A stretch of 64,000 bases of DNA from Microbacterium sp. zg-B185 (GCF_030246885.1 NZ_CP126739.1:868001-932000), one strand, 5' to 3'. Positions 1 through 8,915 are shown, counted from the first letter of the stretch. Numbers and translations are program-made. Notes: generated from the sequence alone by a model not told the origin.

Positions 1-35
1 CCCCGCTGTGGTTCGCCTCCTCGGCGCCCGCGCTC

Positions 36-1106
36 TCAGGCGATTCCGCCGCTTCGTCCATTCCGCACACCGACGCCCGTCCAGCCCGCTCGGACCGCAT
101 CGACCTCCTCCGAGTCCTCACCGTACTCCGCCTCGGCCGCGGCCAGGGTGGCGGCGGCGAAGGCCGTGAAGTCCGCCGTCGAGGACAGCGACCCTGAGGT
201 GAGGGCGCGGTACCAGATCAGCCCAGCTCGCTCCCAGGCGCGGCCGCCGAGGGCTCGGGCGGTGAGGTAGAACGCATGGTTGGGAATGCCGGAATTGATG
301 TGCACGCCGCCGTTGTCGTCACTGGTCTGCACGTACCCGTCCATATGCGCCGGCTGCGGGTCACGGCCGAGGACGTCATCGTCATACGCCGTTCCGGGTG
401 CGGCCAGCGAGCGCAGCGCGACTCCCTGCACGGCCGCGGTGAAGATGCCCGCGCCGATCAGCCAGGAGCCCTGCTCGACCGTCTGCCCCAGGGAGTGCTG
501 CTCGGCGAGCGCGCCGAAGACGTCCGAGACGGACTCGTTCAGCGCCCCGGACTGGCCCTCGTAGACGAGGCCGACCTCGTGCTCGGTCATCCCGTGCGTG
601 AGCTCGTGCGCGATCACGGTCAGGGAGCCGGTGAATCCGACGAACACCTCGCCGTCGCCGTCGCCGAACACCATCCGCTCGCCGTTCCAGAAGGCGTTGT
701 CGTAGTCGCGGCCGTAGTGCACGGTCGCCAGCAGCGGACTGCCGGCGCCGTCGATGCTGCTGCGGCCATAGGCATCCCAGAAGAAGTCGAACGTGGCCCC
801 GAGCCCGTCGAAGGCCTCATCGACGGCGACGTCGCCGCTCGGCGGGTCGTCCTCGCCGCGCACGCGGACACCGGGCAGCTGCTCGCGGTTCTGCGCGTCG
901 GAGACCGTGCGGTCGGGTGCCGGTCCGCTCTCCACGACGAGTGTTCCCGGTTCGCCGATCGATATGCGCAGACGGGAGCGGACCGGCCGGTACTCGCGCG
1001 GGGTCTCCAGCGTGCTCCGCGCGGCCTCGGCGGCGCGCGCCCACGCGGGCTCCTGCACTGCGGCGATCCTGGCAAGCAGATACGGAGGGACGATCGCGTG
1101 CGTCAT
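36..1106 (-). CDS. M4 family (protealysin-like) zinc metallopeptidase
   Basis: Zinc endopeptidase of the thermolysin family. The 356-residue protein shows the HELTH zinc motif at residues 167-171 and the third-ligand segment GALNESVSDVFG with the Glu at about 191. The active-site His lies in the NGGVHINSG segment near residue 269. There is no signal peptide. The N-terminus has the short propeptide with a PPYLL motif typical of protealysins, which are made without a secretion signal. The start is supported by a TAGCCT -10 box six bases upstream, implying a leaderless transcript. Protealysin genes are often followed by a small inhibitor gene (emfourin); that position lies beyond the window edge, so this cannot be checked. 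Family call is strong; substrate is unknown. Confidence 0.93.
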   Translation of the reverse strand: MTHAIVPPYLLARIAAVQEPAWARAAEAARSTLETPREYRPVRSRLRISIGEPGTLVVESGPAPDRTVSDAQNREQLPGVRVRGEDDPPSGDVAVDEAFDGLGATFDFFWDAYGRSSIDGAGSPLLATVHYGRDYDNAFWNGERMVFGDGDGEVFVGFTGSLTVIAHELTHGMTEHEVGLVYEGQSGALNESVSDVFGALAEQHSLGQTVEQGSWLIGAGIFTAAVQGVALRSLAAPGTAYDDDVLGRDPQPAHMDGYVQTSDDNGGVHINSGIPNHAFYLTARALGGRAWERAGLIWYRALTSGSLSSTADFTAFAAATLAAAEAEYGEDSEEVDAVRAGWTGVGVRNGRSGGIA

Positions 1107-1112
1107 GGTTCG

Positions 1113-1118
1113 AGGCTA
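1113..1118 (-). promoter_or_regulatory. -10 box of the M4 protease gene
   Basis: TAGCCT on the minus strand, separated from the ATG by exactly six bases. This spacing places the transcription start at or next to the A of the ATG, so the mRNA is probably leaderless. No Shine-Dalgarno sequence is present. Confidence 0.6.
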
Positions 1119-1148
1119 ACCCTCGCGCCCGACACGCAGCCCGGATGC

Positions 1149-1397
1149 CGCGCCCCTGTCGCGTCGCCGCGCTGCTCGCCTGTCGCGTCGCCGCCCCGCT
1201 CGCCTGTCATGACACGCCGGGCGGGCTGGCAGTTCGTGACGGCGGAAGCCGGTCGAGGGGGACTGTGGGCGGCTGCTCGCCTGTCGCGTCGCCGCTCCGC
1301 TCGCCTGTCGTGTCGCCGCGCTGCTCGCCTGTCGCGTCGCCGCGCTGCTCGCCTGTCATGACACGCCGGGCGGGCTGGCAGTTCGTGACGGGCGAGC
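1149..1397. repeat. Family A palindromic repeats with 24-bp tandem half-sites (left array)
   Basis: Two full family A units of about 51 bp occur at 1198-1248 and 1347-1397. Each has a left arm like GCTCGCCTGTCATGAC and a right arm like GTTCGTGACGGGCGAGC that are largely complementary, around an 18-bp GC-rich middle. Each is preceded by tandem copies of the left arm with a GTCGCCGCG tail. The clearest run is three units with an exact 24-bp period at 1273, 1297 and 1321, leading straight into the unit at 1347. The array lies just downstream of the nuclease gene. The arms are too diverged from a simple terminator, and no U-tract follows. Confidence 0.8.
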
Positions 1398-1411
1398 GAA
1401 CGGGCGCCGGG

Positions 1412-2368
1412 TCAGGACCGCTGCGTGATCGCTGCGCGCACGCGGGCGATGAACGTGCTGGGATGCGCGAACAGTTCCGCCTTCGTCACCCGGATCACCT
1501 GCCAGCCCGCCGCCGCGAGCCGCTCGTAGCGCAGGATGTCGTGTGCCCACTGTTCCGGGTCGAGGAAGTGGTGTTCGCCCTCGTACTCGATCCCGATCTT
1601 CAGGTCGGGGTAGGCCAGATCCACGCATGCCAGCCGCACACCAGCCTCGAGAACGTCGACGTTCAGCTCAGGCTCGGGCAGGAGCGCGCTCACGAGTGTC
1701 AGTCGAGCCACGGTCTCCGGCCGCGAAGCGGAGCGCGTGCGCAGCTGCGGCAGGGCAGCGCGGAGCGCGGGGATGCCCACCCGGCGTCCGGATCGAACGG
1801 CTGCCTCGAGTTCGGCGAGCGTGGCCAGTGGTGAGGGCACCCGCCAGTCCCGGATGGCAGCGTCGCCGGCCGCAACGAGGTCGTAGGGATCGCGAAACGT
1901 CGCACCGAGCATCGCCCACGTCGAGGCCGGAGATGCGACGAGCAGCCCGGTTCGTGCATCACGACGGATCGTGGTCAACCGCGGCGTGGTCTCGTGACCA
2001 CGAACGCCCCGGCTCCGCGGAAGGCGCAGCGGCGGGAACACGCTGACATCGACCTCCGGACGCTCCACCAGCGACCGCGGAACGGGGAGTCCCCAGATGA
2101 CCGCGGCGGTGAGGTGGCTGAAGAAGTGTCCGTCGGCCATCCACTCGGCGTACTCGCGGGCAAGGCGCAGGTGATCGCGTTCGGCCGGACCGAGGGGCCG
2201 GCCGAATCGGTCGAACTCATCGTCGCCCGGGTCGGGGCGGGCGCGGACACCGTGGAAGGGTCTGTGCAGATCCGTTCTTCTGAGGCGCGAGGCAGGCACG
2301 CCGGCGCGGATCGCGGCAGCGACGCTGAAATGAGCGCCGAGGCTGGCCGGCAACGATTGTTCACGCAT
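1412..2368 (-). CDS. AbiEi-like / DUF559 (Vsr-type) endonuclease-domain protein, copy A
   Basis: A 318-residue protein with two parts. The N-terminal 110 residues contain a winged-helix-like start and a FFSHLTAAVIWGLPVP segment as in AbiEi-type regulators. The C-terminal 110 residues are a DUF559 domain, a Vsr-like restriction-endonuclease fold. Key features are VDLAYPDLKIGIEYEGEHH, then Q and D residues, and GWQVIRVTKAEL; the acidic residues and the Glu-x-Glu-His-His stretch are the likely metal site. It is collinear over its full length, and identical in length, to the gene at 39934-40890. It lies between two family A repeat arrays. Biochemical activity of DUF559 proteins is not established; DNA nicking or cleavage is inference from the fold. 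Confidence 0.85.
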   Translation of the reverse strand: MREQSLPASLGAHFSVAAAIRAGVPASRLRRTDLHRPFHGVRARPDPGDDEFDRFGRPLGPAERDHLRLAREYAEWMADGHFFSHLTAAVIWGLPVPRSLVERPEVDVSVFPPLRLPRSRGVRGHETTPRLTTIRRDARTGLLVASPASTWAMLGATFRDPYDLVAAGDAAIRDWRVPSPLATLAELEAAVRSGRRVGIPALRAALPQLRTRSASRPETVARLTLVSALLPEPELNVDVLEAGVRLACVDLAYPDLKIGIEYEGEHHFLDPEQWAHDILRYERLAAAGWQVIRVTKAELFAHPSTFIARVRAAITQRS

Positions 2369-2479
2369 CCGCCCAGGGTGTCCGCCTCCGGACCGCGCGC
2401 TGTCCAGTCCGCGCGGTTTCGTGGATCGCGGGTGCGGCGGGGCCCCTGTGCAGGAAGCGGCGCGAAGCCGCCGACTCCT

Positions 2480-2749
2480 GCACGCCTGTCACGACGCGCC
2501 GGTGGGGTCGGTAGGTCGTGACGGGGGAGCTGACTGACAGGTGCCGACTCCCGCTCGCCTGTCACGACGCGCGGGGCGGGCCTGCGGTTCGTGACGGGGG
2601 AGCTGACTGACGGCCGCCGACTCCTGCTCGCCTGTCACGACGCGCCGCGCGGGCCCGCGGTTCGTGACGGGGGAGCTGACTGACGGCCGCCGACTCCTGC
2701 TCGCCTGTCACGACCCGCCGCGCGGGCCTGCGTTTCGTGACAGGGGAGC
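2480..2749. repeat. Family A array: four 51-bp palindromic units at 73-bp period
   Basis: Units begin at 2480, 2553, 2626 and 2699, an exact 73-bp period. Each unit has left arm GCTCGCCTGTCACGAC (GCACG in the first), an 18-bp GC-rich centre and right arm GTTCGTGACGGGGGAGC or close variants. The arms match as an inverted repeat at about 12 of the first 14 positions. The 22-bp linkers are nearly identical (TGACTGACGGCCGCCGACTC core). The array fills most of the 428-bp gap between the nuclease gene start and the ABC transporter operon. I see no gene in this gap. Confidence 0.9.
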
Positions 2750-2796
2750 CGAGTGGCGGGAGGAGCGCCGAGTGGGGCGGGCCTTACCCGCGGCGG

Positions 2797-3597
2797 TCAG
2801 GACGAGCCCGGCTCGATGACCGGGATCGACGCGAGCAGGCGCCGGGTATAGGCGACCTGCGGCTGCATCAGGACCTTTTCGGTCGGGCCCTCCTCCACGA
2901 TGCGGCCGTCCTTCATCACGATCACTTCGTCGCAGAGGTTCTGCACCACGCCGATATCGTGCGAGACCAGCACGAGGGTCAGCCGGTCGCGCACACGCAG
3001 CTCGCGCAGCAGCTCGAGGATCTGGGCGCGGACGGTCACATCCAGGGCCGAGAGCGGCTCGTCGCCGACCAGGAGCTTGGGCCGGTGCACGACCGCCCGC
3101 GCGATCGCGATCCGCTGACGCTGGCCACCGGAGAACTCGTGCGGGAACCGCTCGGCCATCTCCGGCTCCAGCCCGACCTCTTCGAGCACCTCCCGCACGC
3201 GTGCGCGGCGGTCACCCTCGATGCCCAGCGCCCAGAGCGGTTCGCCGATGATGCGTCCGACGCTCATCCGCGGGTCCAGCGACGCATACGGATCCTGGAA
3301 CACGATGCCGGTCTCGCGGCGCAGCCAGTGCAGCGAATGGGCGCTGGCTGCGGCATCCACCGGTCTGCCGTCGAACTCGACGGTGCCCGCGGTCGGGACA
3401 TCCAGCGCCAGCAGCAGCCGCACCAGGGTGGACTTGCCCGACCCGGACTCGCCGATGATGCCGAGAGCCGATCCGGCGCGCACGTCCAGATCCGCATCCG
3501 CCAGCGCGGTCGTGTACGTCGTGCGCTCGAACATGCTCTGCCGCGGGACCGGATAGCGGCGCGTCAGCCCGCGGGCGCGCACCAGGAACTGCGTCAT
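2797..3597 (-). CDS. Peptide-type ABC transporter ATP-binding protein (DppF/OppF-like)
   Basis: One of the two ATPases that power a family 5 oligopeptide/dipeptide importer. The 266-residue protein has Walker [10 protein letters not shown], signature [14 protein letters not shown], Walker [13 protein letters not shown] and the H-loop LVSHD. It is the last gene of a five-gene operon. Its start ATG overlaps the stop of the preceding ATPase gene by 4 bp, implying translational coupling. It lacks a long C-terminal extension. Downstream lies the family A repeat array and no convincing U-rich terminator. Whether the solute is a peptide, nickel or another molecule cannot be read from sequence. Confidence 0.93.
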   Translation of the reverse strand: MTQFLVRARGLTRRYPVPRQSMFERTTYTTALADADLDVRAGSALGIIGESGSGKSTLVRLLLALDVPTAGTVEFDGRPVDAAASAHSLHWLRRETGIVFQDPYASLDPRMSVGRIIGEPLWALGIEGDRRARVREVLEEVGLEPEMAERFPHEFSGGQRQRIAIARAVVHRPKLLVGDEPLSALDVTVRAQILELLRELRVRDRLTLVLVSHDIGVVQNLCDEVIVMKDGRIVEEGPTEKVLMQPQVAYTRRLLASIPVIEPGSS

Positions 3598-4382
3598 CGC
3601 ACACCCCCGGGGCGCCAGAGCGTGGCGGTCGCATCCCGCAGCAGCCCCTGCGTGACGGGGGAGGAGGGCGCGCTCAGCAGCGTCGAGATGGGCGCGGTCT
3701 CCACGACGCGGCCGTGCTCGAGCACGACCCCGTGCGTCGCGATCTGGGACAGTACCGCGAGGTCGTGCGTGATGAAGACCAGCGACATGCCGTCGTCCTG
3801 CACGAGGGAGAGCATCAGCTCGAGGATCTCGGACTGGATGGTCACATCCAGCGCCGTGGTCGGCTCATCCGCGATCAGCAGGCGCGGCCGGCAGGCGAGC
3901 GCCATCGCGATCGCGGCACGCTGACGCTGACCGCCGGAGAGCTGGTGCGGGTAGCGGGCGACGATGCGCTCCGGATCAGGCAGGGCGACGCGGGATGCTT
4001 CGGCGACCGCCCTCGCGCGGGCCTGCGTACGCGACAGGCCCTCGTGGATGCGGACCGACTCGGCGATCTGACGACCGATCGTGCGGATCGGGTTCAGCGC
4101 GGTGCGCGGTTCCTGGAACACGATGCCGATCTCATCGCCGCGCAGCGTCGCGAGCTCGCGGTCGGTCATGCCGATCAGTTCCCGCCCGTTCCAGCGGACG
4201 CTGCCACCGGCCTCCGCGCCGTCGGGCAACAGGCCGAGGATCGCGAGGGCGGTCAGGGACTTGCCTGATCCGGACTCGCCGATCAAACCCACCCGCGCGC
4301 CGTCGGGCACCGCGAAGGACACGCCGTCGACGACCCGGCGGCCGTCGATGTTGACGCTCAGATCCGTCACTTCGAGGCTCAC
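3594..4382 (-). CDS. Peptide-type ABC transporter ATP-binding protein (DppD/OppD-like)
   Basis: Second nucleotide-binding subunit of the importer, 262 residues. Visible motifs are Walker [11 protein letters not shown], signature [14 protein letters not shown], Walker [13 protein letters not shown] and switch histidine FITHD. It pairs with the DppF-like ATPase encoded immediately downstream. Start and stop both lie in 4-bp overlaps with the neighbouring genes. The C-terminal region is somewhat shorter than full OppD/DppD proteins of about 330 residues, which carry an extra oligopeptide/iron-sulphur motif. That motif is not evident here. Confidence 0.93.
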   Translation of the reverse strand: MSLEVTDLSVNIDGRRVVDGVSFAVPDGARVGLIGESGSGKSLTALAILGLLPDGAEAGGSVRWNGRELIGMTDRELATLRGDEIGIVFQEPRTALNPIRTIGRQIAESVRIHEGLSRTQARARAVAEASRVALPDPERIVARYPHQLSGGQRQRAAIAMALACRPRLLIADEPTTALDVTIQSEILELMLSLVQDDGMSLVFITHDLAVLSQIATHGVVLEHGRVVETAPISTLLSAPSSPVTQGLLRDATATLWRPGGVR

Positions 4383-5302
4383 GCGACCACCTCCGGGACG
4401 TGCCGGATCGCCCCGCGTGGCGGGTGCAGCGGGTCCCGGCCGCGCGAGAGCGTCGGGTCGGTGGCCTCCCGCAGCGCATCACCGAGCAGATTCAACCCGA
4501 GGACCGTGAAGGTGATCGCCAACCCCGGCCACAGCACCGACAGCGGATAGACCGTGATGTACTGCTGCAGCTCGGCCAGCAGCAGACCCCAGGACGGCTC
4601 TGTGACCGGGGCGCCGAAACCGAGGTAGGACAGACCCGCCTCGGCGAGCACCGCGACCGCCATGCCCCAGGACAGCTGGACGATGAAGACCGGGGCGACG
4701 TTGGGCAGCAGATGACGCCACAGATTCTGTAGGGGGGACAGCCCGGAGGCCCGCCCGGCCAGCACGAAGTCGCTGTGCAGCACGCGGCGCAACTCGGGTC
4801 GGGTCACGCGCGCGATGTTGACGCCGAAGCCGATTCCGACCGACCAGATCACCACGGCCAGCGATCCGCCCCACACCGCGCTGATCATCATGGCGATGAT
4901 CAGCACCGGGAATGCGATGAGGATGTCCACCAGCACCGCGACCGACTCGCGGATCCACCGCGCGGTCAGGGCACCGAGCCCGGCCAGAGCGATGCCGATG
5001 AGGGTCGCGATCACGCCGGCTCCCACTGCGACGACCACGGTCGTGCGCGAACCCGCCATGAGCAGGCTCAGGATGTCGCGGCCGGACCCGTCGGTTCCCA
5101 TCAGGTGCGGCCAGCCCGGCAGCGCCCACCGGTTCGCGATCTCCACCTGGCGCGGGTCGAAGGGCGTCCAGAACAGCGCCACGAGCGCCGTCAGGGCAAC
5201 CACCGCGACCACGACCAGACCGAACCGGCCGGTGGACAGTGCCCACAATCGACGTAGCCACCTCCAGCGTCCGGCGTGCGCGCCTGGGCTGACCGCGGTC
5301 AT
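4379..5302 (-). CDS. Peptide-type ABC transporter permease (DppC/OppC-like)
   Basis: Inner-membrane permease of 307 residues with an N-terminal cytoplasmic tail, a first membrane helix at about residues 28-48, then a BPD_transp_1 domain with five further helices. The EAA loop is visible as AGRASGLSPLQNLWRHLLPNVAPV, contacting the ATPases. The LMGTDGSGRDILS segment after helix 1 is typical of DppC/OppC. It forms a heterodimer with the DppB-like permease encoded just upstream. Both ends are in 4-bp overlaps. Confidence 0.93.
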   Translation of the reverse strand: MTAVSPGAHAGRWRWLRRLWALSTGRFGLVVVAVVALTALVALFWTPFDPRQVEIANRWALPGWPHLMGTDGSGRDILSLLMAGSRTTVVVAVGAGVIATLIGIALAGLGALTARWIRESVAVLVDILIAFPVLIIAMMISAVWGGSLAVVIWSVGIGFGVNIARVTRPELRRVLHSDFVLAGRASGLSPLQNLWRHLLPNVAPVFIVQLSWGMAVAVLAEAGLSYLGFGAPVTEPSWGLLLAELQQYITVYPLSVLWPGLAITFTVLGLNLLGDALREATDPTLSRGRDPLHPPRGAIRHVPEVVA

Positions 5303-6249
5303 GTCGCCTCCCGTTGCCGCGGGTCAAGGACGCGGTGCACCAGGTCGACGAGGAATCCGACGACCAGGACGAACCCGGTCAGCACGAGCAGCTCGCCCTG
5401 GACCTTCGGCAGGTCGCGTCTGCTCACGTCGTCCACCAGCATCCTGCCCACTCCGGGCAGCGTGAACAGCTGCTCGATGACGACCGCGCCGACGATGATC
5501 CCGGCCACCTGCAGGCCCAGCACGGTGACGACGGACAGCCCGACGTTGGGCAGGCCGTGCCGGATGAGGGCGGCGTTGCGCGTCAGCCCTTTCGCGGCCG
5601 CGGTGCGGACATAGTCCTGACCGATCGCCTGCATCGTCGCGCTGCGCACGAAGCGCATCAGCATTGCTCCCTCCACGATGCCGATCGTCAGCGCAGGCAG
5701 CAGGAGCGAGCGCAGCGCGGCAGCGGGATCCTGCCACCCGGCGCGCGGAAAGCCCTGCGCGGGCAGCCAGCCCAGCCACACCGCGAAGACGACCACGAGC
5801 ATCATGCCGGCCCACACCACCGGGACTGCGGCCATCGCCTGCGCGCCGACGCTCAGCGCGGTGCCGGCCGCGCGGCCGCGGCGCATCGCGGAGAGGACAC
5901 CGAGCGGCAGGCTGAACAGCAGCGCGATCGTCATGGAGAGGATGCCGAGCGGGACCGTCACCTGCGCCTTCTCGGCCAGCTCCGCCGTCACGCTGGAGCC
6001 GGTCAGCAGCGAGGAGCCGAGATCCCCGCGGAACACTCCGCCGATCCAGTCCAGGTACTGAACGGGCAGCGCCTGGTTCAGCCCGAGGCGTTCCCGGATC
6101 CCTTCGATCTGCTCCGGCGTGCTGTTGGTGCCGGCGATGAGCTGCGCGATGTCACCGGGAAGCACTCGCAGGGTCAGGAAGATCAGCACGCTGGCGACGA
6201 GAAGACCGAGCAGGAGCAGGGCCAGCCGCGTCAGCGTGTAGCGGATCAC
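5299..6249 (-). CDS. Peptide-type ABC transporter permease (DppB/OppB-like)
   Basis: First permease of the importer, 316 residues. It starts with MIRYTLTRLALLLLGLLVASVLIF, the usual DppB N-terminal helix, followed by the DppB-type periplasmic segment and five more helices. The EAA-like loop reads RTAAAKGLTRNAALIRHGLPN. It follows the solute-binding protein gene with a 4-bp overlap, so binding protein and channel are translationally linked. Family is certain; substrate is not. Confidence 0.93.
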   Translation of the reverse strand: MIRYTLTRLALLLLGLLVASVLIFLTLRVLPGDIAQLIAGTNSTPEQIEGIRERLGLNQALPVQYLDWIGGVFRGDLGSSLLTGSSVTAELAEKAQVTVPLGILSMTIALLFSLPLGVLSAMRRGRAAGTALSVGAQAMAAVPVVWAGMMLVVVFAVWLGWLPAQGFPRAGWQDPAAALRSLLLPALTIGIVEGAMLMRFVRSATMQAIGQDYVRTAAAKGLTRNAALIRHGLPNVGLSVVTVLGLQVAGIIVGAVVIEQLFTLPGVGRMLVDDVSRRDLPKVQGELLVLTGFVLVVGFLVDLVHRVLDPRQREAT

Positions 6250-7757
6250 CCGTTGCTCTTGGCGAGCTCTGCGAGGTTGAGGCGCTCGTTGACGTTGACC
6301 GACGGCATACCCGCGATGTTAGTGCCCACCGCGACGACCGAGGCGCCGTTGTAGAGCCAGTCGGCGGCGGCGTCCTCGGAGACGATGCGCGCGGCATCCG
6401 CGAGCAGTTCTGCGGCCTCGCCTTCGTCGGTGGCGGCCAGGGACTGCGTGAACAGGGCCTGCACCTCCGGGTTGTCGTAGGTGAAGTAGTAGTCCGGATC
6501 GGCCCAGTTCTCGAAGTCGCGTGCTTCGGTGTGCAGCACGAAGCTCAGGTCGTAGTCCTGGTTGATGTAGACGTCGTTGAGCCAGGTGGGGAAGTCGACC
6601 GAATTGACCTCGAGCGTGATGCCCACCTCGTTCAGGTCCGACACCAGGATCTGCGGGATGGTGGTGGAGTAGAAGCTGGGGATGGTCAGCTCCAGCGTGA
6701 TGTCCTCGGCGCCGGCCTCGGCCAGCAGGTCCCGCGCGGCGTCCGGGTCGTACGGGGCGACGTCGGCGAGGTCCTCGAAGCCCGGATCGAGGGAAGGGAT
6801 GGGACCGTACATCGTCTCGCCGGAGGCGAGCGCCTCGACGAACGCGTCGTGGTCGATGGCCTGGCGGATCGCCTGACGCACCCGCTTGTCGGCGAGCGGC
6901 CCCGAGGTCTGATTGAACGCCAGCGTGCCCTTGTCGGTGGACGGGCCGGTGACCAGGGCGAACGCGCCGGTGGCCTCGACCTGCTCCTGCAGATTCGCGT
7001 CGAACCCGGTCACCGCGTCGACCTCACCGGCCAGGGCGGCGTTCAGCGCGGCCTGGTTGTCGGGGATGTAGTCGAAGACGACCTCGGCGACCTGCGCTTT
7101 GTCGCCCCAGTAGGCCTCGTTGCGGGCGAACGTGATGCTGTCGCCCTGGCGCCAGCCGGCCAGCGTGAACGGGCCGGTGCCGTTGGCCTTTGTCTGGTAG
7201 TCGACGGTGTCACCCTCCTTGAGGATGAGACCGGCCCGACCGGTGAGGTTCCACAGCAGGCTGGAATCCGGCGCGCTCAGCGTCAGCACGACGTTCTGGC
7301 CGTCCGCGGCGATGGTGGCCACGTTCGCCAGCCGCCGCGAGTCGCTCCACTCCGGGGTGTTCTTGCGGGTCGTCAGCGTCCACACCACATCCTGCGGGGT
7401 CAGCGCCTGGCCGTCGTGGAAGGTGACCCCCTCGCGCAGCGTGAACGTGTAGGTCAGACCGTCCGGCGACACATCCCATTCCTCCGCCAGCGCCGGGACG
7501 ATGTCCTGCTCGGCGGTGCGGGAGATCAGCCCCTGATAGATGTTGTCCACCAGGATCTGATCCAGCGCGGCGCCCGCCGTCTCACGGATGTCCAGGTTGC
7601 CCGGCTCGAGCACCAGCCGGATCACCGCGGACGCATCCGGGTCGGGTGCGCTCGAGGTGGTCGGCTCGGGCGTCGCACTGCCACTGGTGCACGCCGAGAG
7701 CAGCAGCGCTCCTGCGGCGAGGAGGGCGGTGGCGGCAAGGGTGGTGCGGCGGAGCAT
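6246..7757 (-). CDS. ABC transporter solute-binding lipoprotein, family 5 (SBP_bac_5)
   Basis: Extracytoplasmic binding protein that delivers solute to the DppBC-type channel. The 503-residue precursor starts with a lipoprotein signal peptide, and the lipobox LLLSAC puts the lipidated Cys at residue 22. A Thr/Ser/Pro linker follows, then the SBP_bac_5 fold with YTFTLREGVTFHDG and the RQAIRQAIDHDAF segment typical of the family. It is the first gene of the operon. An AAAGGA ribosome-binding site lies just upstream of the ATG. The 143-bp gap behind it (7758-7900) presumably carries the operon promoter. Binding specificity is unknown. Confidence 0.93.
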   Translation of the reverse strand: MLRRTTLAATALLAAGALLLSACTSGSATPEPTTSSAPDPDASAVIRLVLEPGNLDIRETAGAALDQILVDNIYQGLISRTAEQDIVPALAEEWDVSPDGLTYTFTLREGVTFHDGQALTPQDVVWTLTTRKNTPEWSDSRRLANVATIAADGQNVVLTLSAPDSSLLWNLTGRAGLILKEGDTVDYQTKANGTGPFTLAGWRQGDSITFARNEAYWGDKAQVAEVVFDYIPDNQAALNAALAGEVDAVTGFDANLQEQVEATGAFALVTGPSTDKGTLAFNQTSGPLADKRVRQAIRQAIDHDAFVEALASGETMYGPIPSLDPGFEDLADVAPYDPDAARDLLAEAGAEDITLELTIPSFYSTTIPQILVSDLNEVGITLEVNSVDFPTWLNDVYINQDYDLSFVLHTEARDFENWADPDYYFTYDNPEVQALFTQSLAATDEGEAAELLADAARIVSEDAAADWLYNGASVVAVGTNIAGMPSVNVNERLNLAELAKSNG

Positions 7758-7900
7758 GGGGGTCCTTTCGGAGGAGCATCCGATTGGTGCTCGGATGCCG
7801 GGAGCGGGCGACTCTGCGGGAATCAGGTCGGTCCGGTAGTCCAGCCTAGAGAACCGGCGAACCAGGGGGCGTGCCCGTTACGCGGAACGCAATACAAGTG

Positions 7901-8866
7901 TTAACCCTTCCCCGCGATGGTCCGCAGGTGCTCGGCCAGCCCAACCGGGACCTCTTCCTGCAGATTGTGGCCCGAAGGCAGGACAGTCAGGGATGCCGCG
8001 GGAACGCGCTCCGCGAATTCCGCGGCGTCCTGGTCGGTGACGTAGCCGTGGTCGCCGCGCAGCAGGGCGATCGGCGCGCGAACCTCGGCCAGGTCGTCCC
8101 AGCCGGTCGCGGACAGCACCGCCGAGACGGCATCCGACGTGGCCGGCTGAGCAGACGCGGCCGCGCCGGATGCGGCATCCGGGGATGCCGGCCGGTCCGC
8201 CGGCGCCGCTGCGAGGTGGGCGAAATGGTGCTTCCATTCCACCCGTCCGTCCGCCCGGACGCGCGAATTGAAGTAGACCCCGCGCTCGGCCGCGCGGCGG
8301 GTGCCGCCGAGGCCGAACGCCATCGCGCGGTCCACGAGCTCATCGCGCGATGACCAGTCGACGGGTCCGGCGAAGAAGTCCCGGATCTGGGCGGGCCCGG
8401 CGTTCGGGTTCACGCCCGGGGTGATGTCGAGGATCACCAGCTGTCTGACCAGATCGGGGCGGGATGCCGCGACGGCCGCTGCGGTGAGCCCGCCGAGCGA
8501 GTGGCCGACCAGGATCTGCGGGGCATCGGTCCACGCCTCGAGGGCGGCGACGACATCGGGGGCCAGGACGCGACCCGTGTAGGCGAAGTCGGCGCGCCAT
8601 GAGGAGTCGCCGTGGCCGGGCAGGTCGATCGCGAGAGCGGGCATGCCGAGCGCGAGGATCGTCGTGTCCCAGGTGTGCGCGTTCAGACCGGCGCCGTGCA
8701 GGAAGGTCAGGACCGGAGGCGCCTGGCCGTAGCGCACCGCGCTCAGCGTGCGGCCGTCTGCGAGGGCCAGCTCCAGCCGCTCGGCGGGGGGGATCTGCGC
8801 CGCGATCCCGGCGTCGGCGGCCTGCTCGGGCAGGAAGGAGAACTCGTCGATGGGTTCGCTCACCAT
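7901..8866 (-). CDS. Alpha/beta-fold hydrolase
   Basis: A 321-residue serine hydrolase of unknown substrate. The oxyanion segment is LTFLHGAGLNAHTWD and the nucleophile elbow is VGHSLGGLT. The late acidic residue is probably in the LLRGDHGYV strand, and the catalytic His lies in LPSGHNLQEE near the C-terminus. I chose the ATG at 8866 (MVSEPIDEF). The open frame continues further upstream, but that part lies antisense inside the convincing gene starting at 8916. An Ala-rich insert around residues 225-250 is probably a surface loop. Transcribed divergently from the neighbouring decarboxylase-like gene, 49 bp away. Confidence 0.9.
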   Translation of the reverse strand: MVSEPIDEFSFLPEQAADAGIAAQIPPAERLELALADGRTLSAVRYGQAPPVLTFLHGAGLNAHTWDTTILALGMPALAIDLPGHGDSSWRADFAYTGRVLAPDVVAALEAWTDAPQILVGHSLGGLTAAAVAASRPDLVRQLVILDITPGVNPNAGPAQIRDFFAGPVDWSSRDELVDRAMAFGLGGTRRAAERGVYFNSRVRADGRVEWKHHFAHLAAAPADRPASPDAASGAAASAQPATSDAVSAVLSATGWDDLAEVRAPIALLRGDHGYVTDQDAAEFAERVPAASLTVLPSGHNLQEEVPVGLAEHLRTIAGKG

Positions 8867-8903
8867 GTCATTGTGCCCTTCCCGTGTGCTCGGTGCCGCT
8901 GAG

Positions 8904-8909
8904 TAGGCT
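8904..8909 (+). promoter_or_regulatory. -10 box for the carboxymuconolactone decarboxylase-like gene
   Basis: TAGGCT, six bases before the ATG at 8916, the same spacing as several other starts in this window. It implies a leaderless mRNA. Confidence 0.6.
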
Positions 8910-8915
8910 GAACGC

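Noticed and set aside
276..1361. Long plus-strand open frame of about 360 codons opposite the M4 protease
   Set aside because: It is antisense to a gene with complete zinc-protease motifs and runs on into the repeat array; it shows no family resemblance and reflects high GC content.
2480..2749. Family A array considered as a CRISPR array
   Set aside because: Repeats are palindromic and 51 bp long, linkers are nearly identical rather than unique, and no cas genes are present.
3640..3670. Sequence GCGTGACGGGGGAGGAG within the ABC ATPase gene as another family A half-site
   Set aside because: It is inside a conserved coding region and matches only part of one arm without its partner; probably chance.
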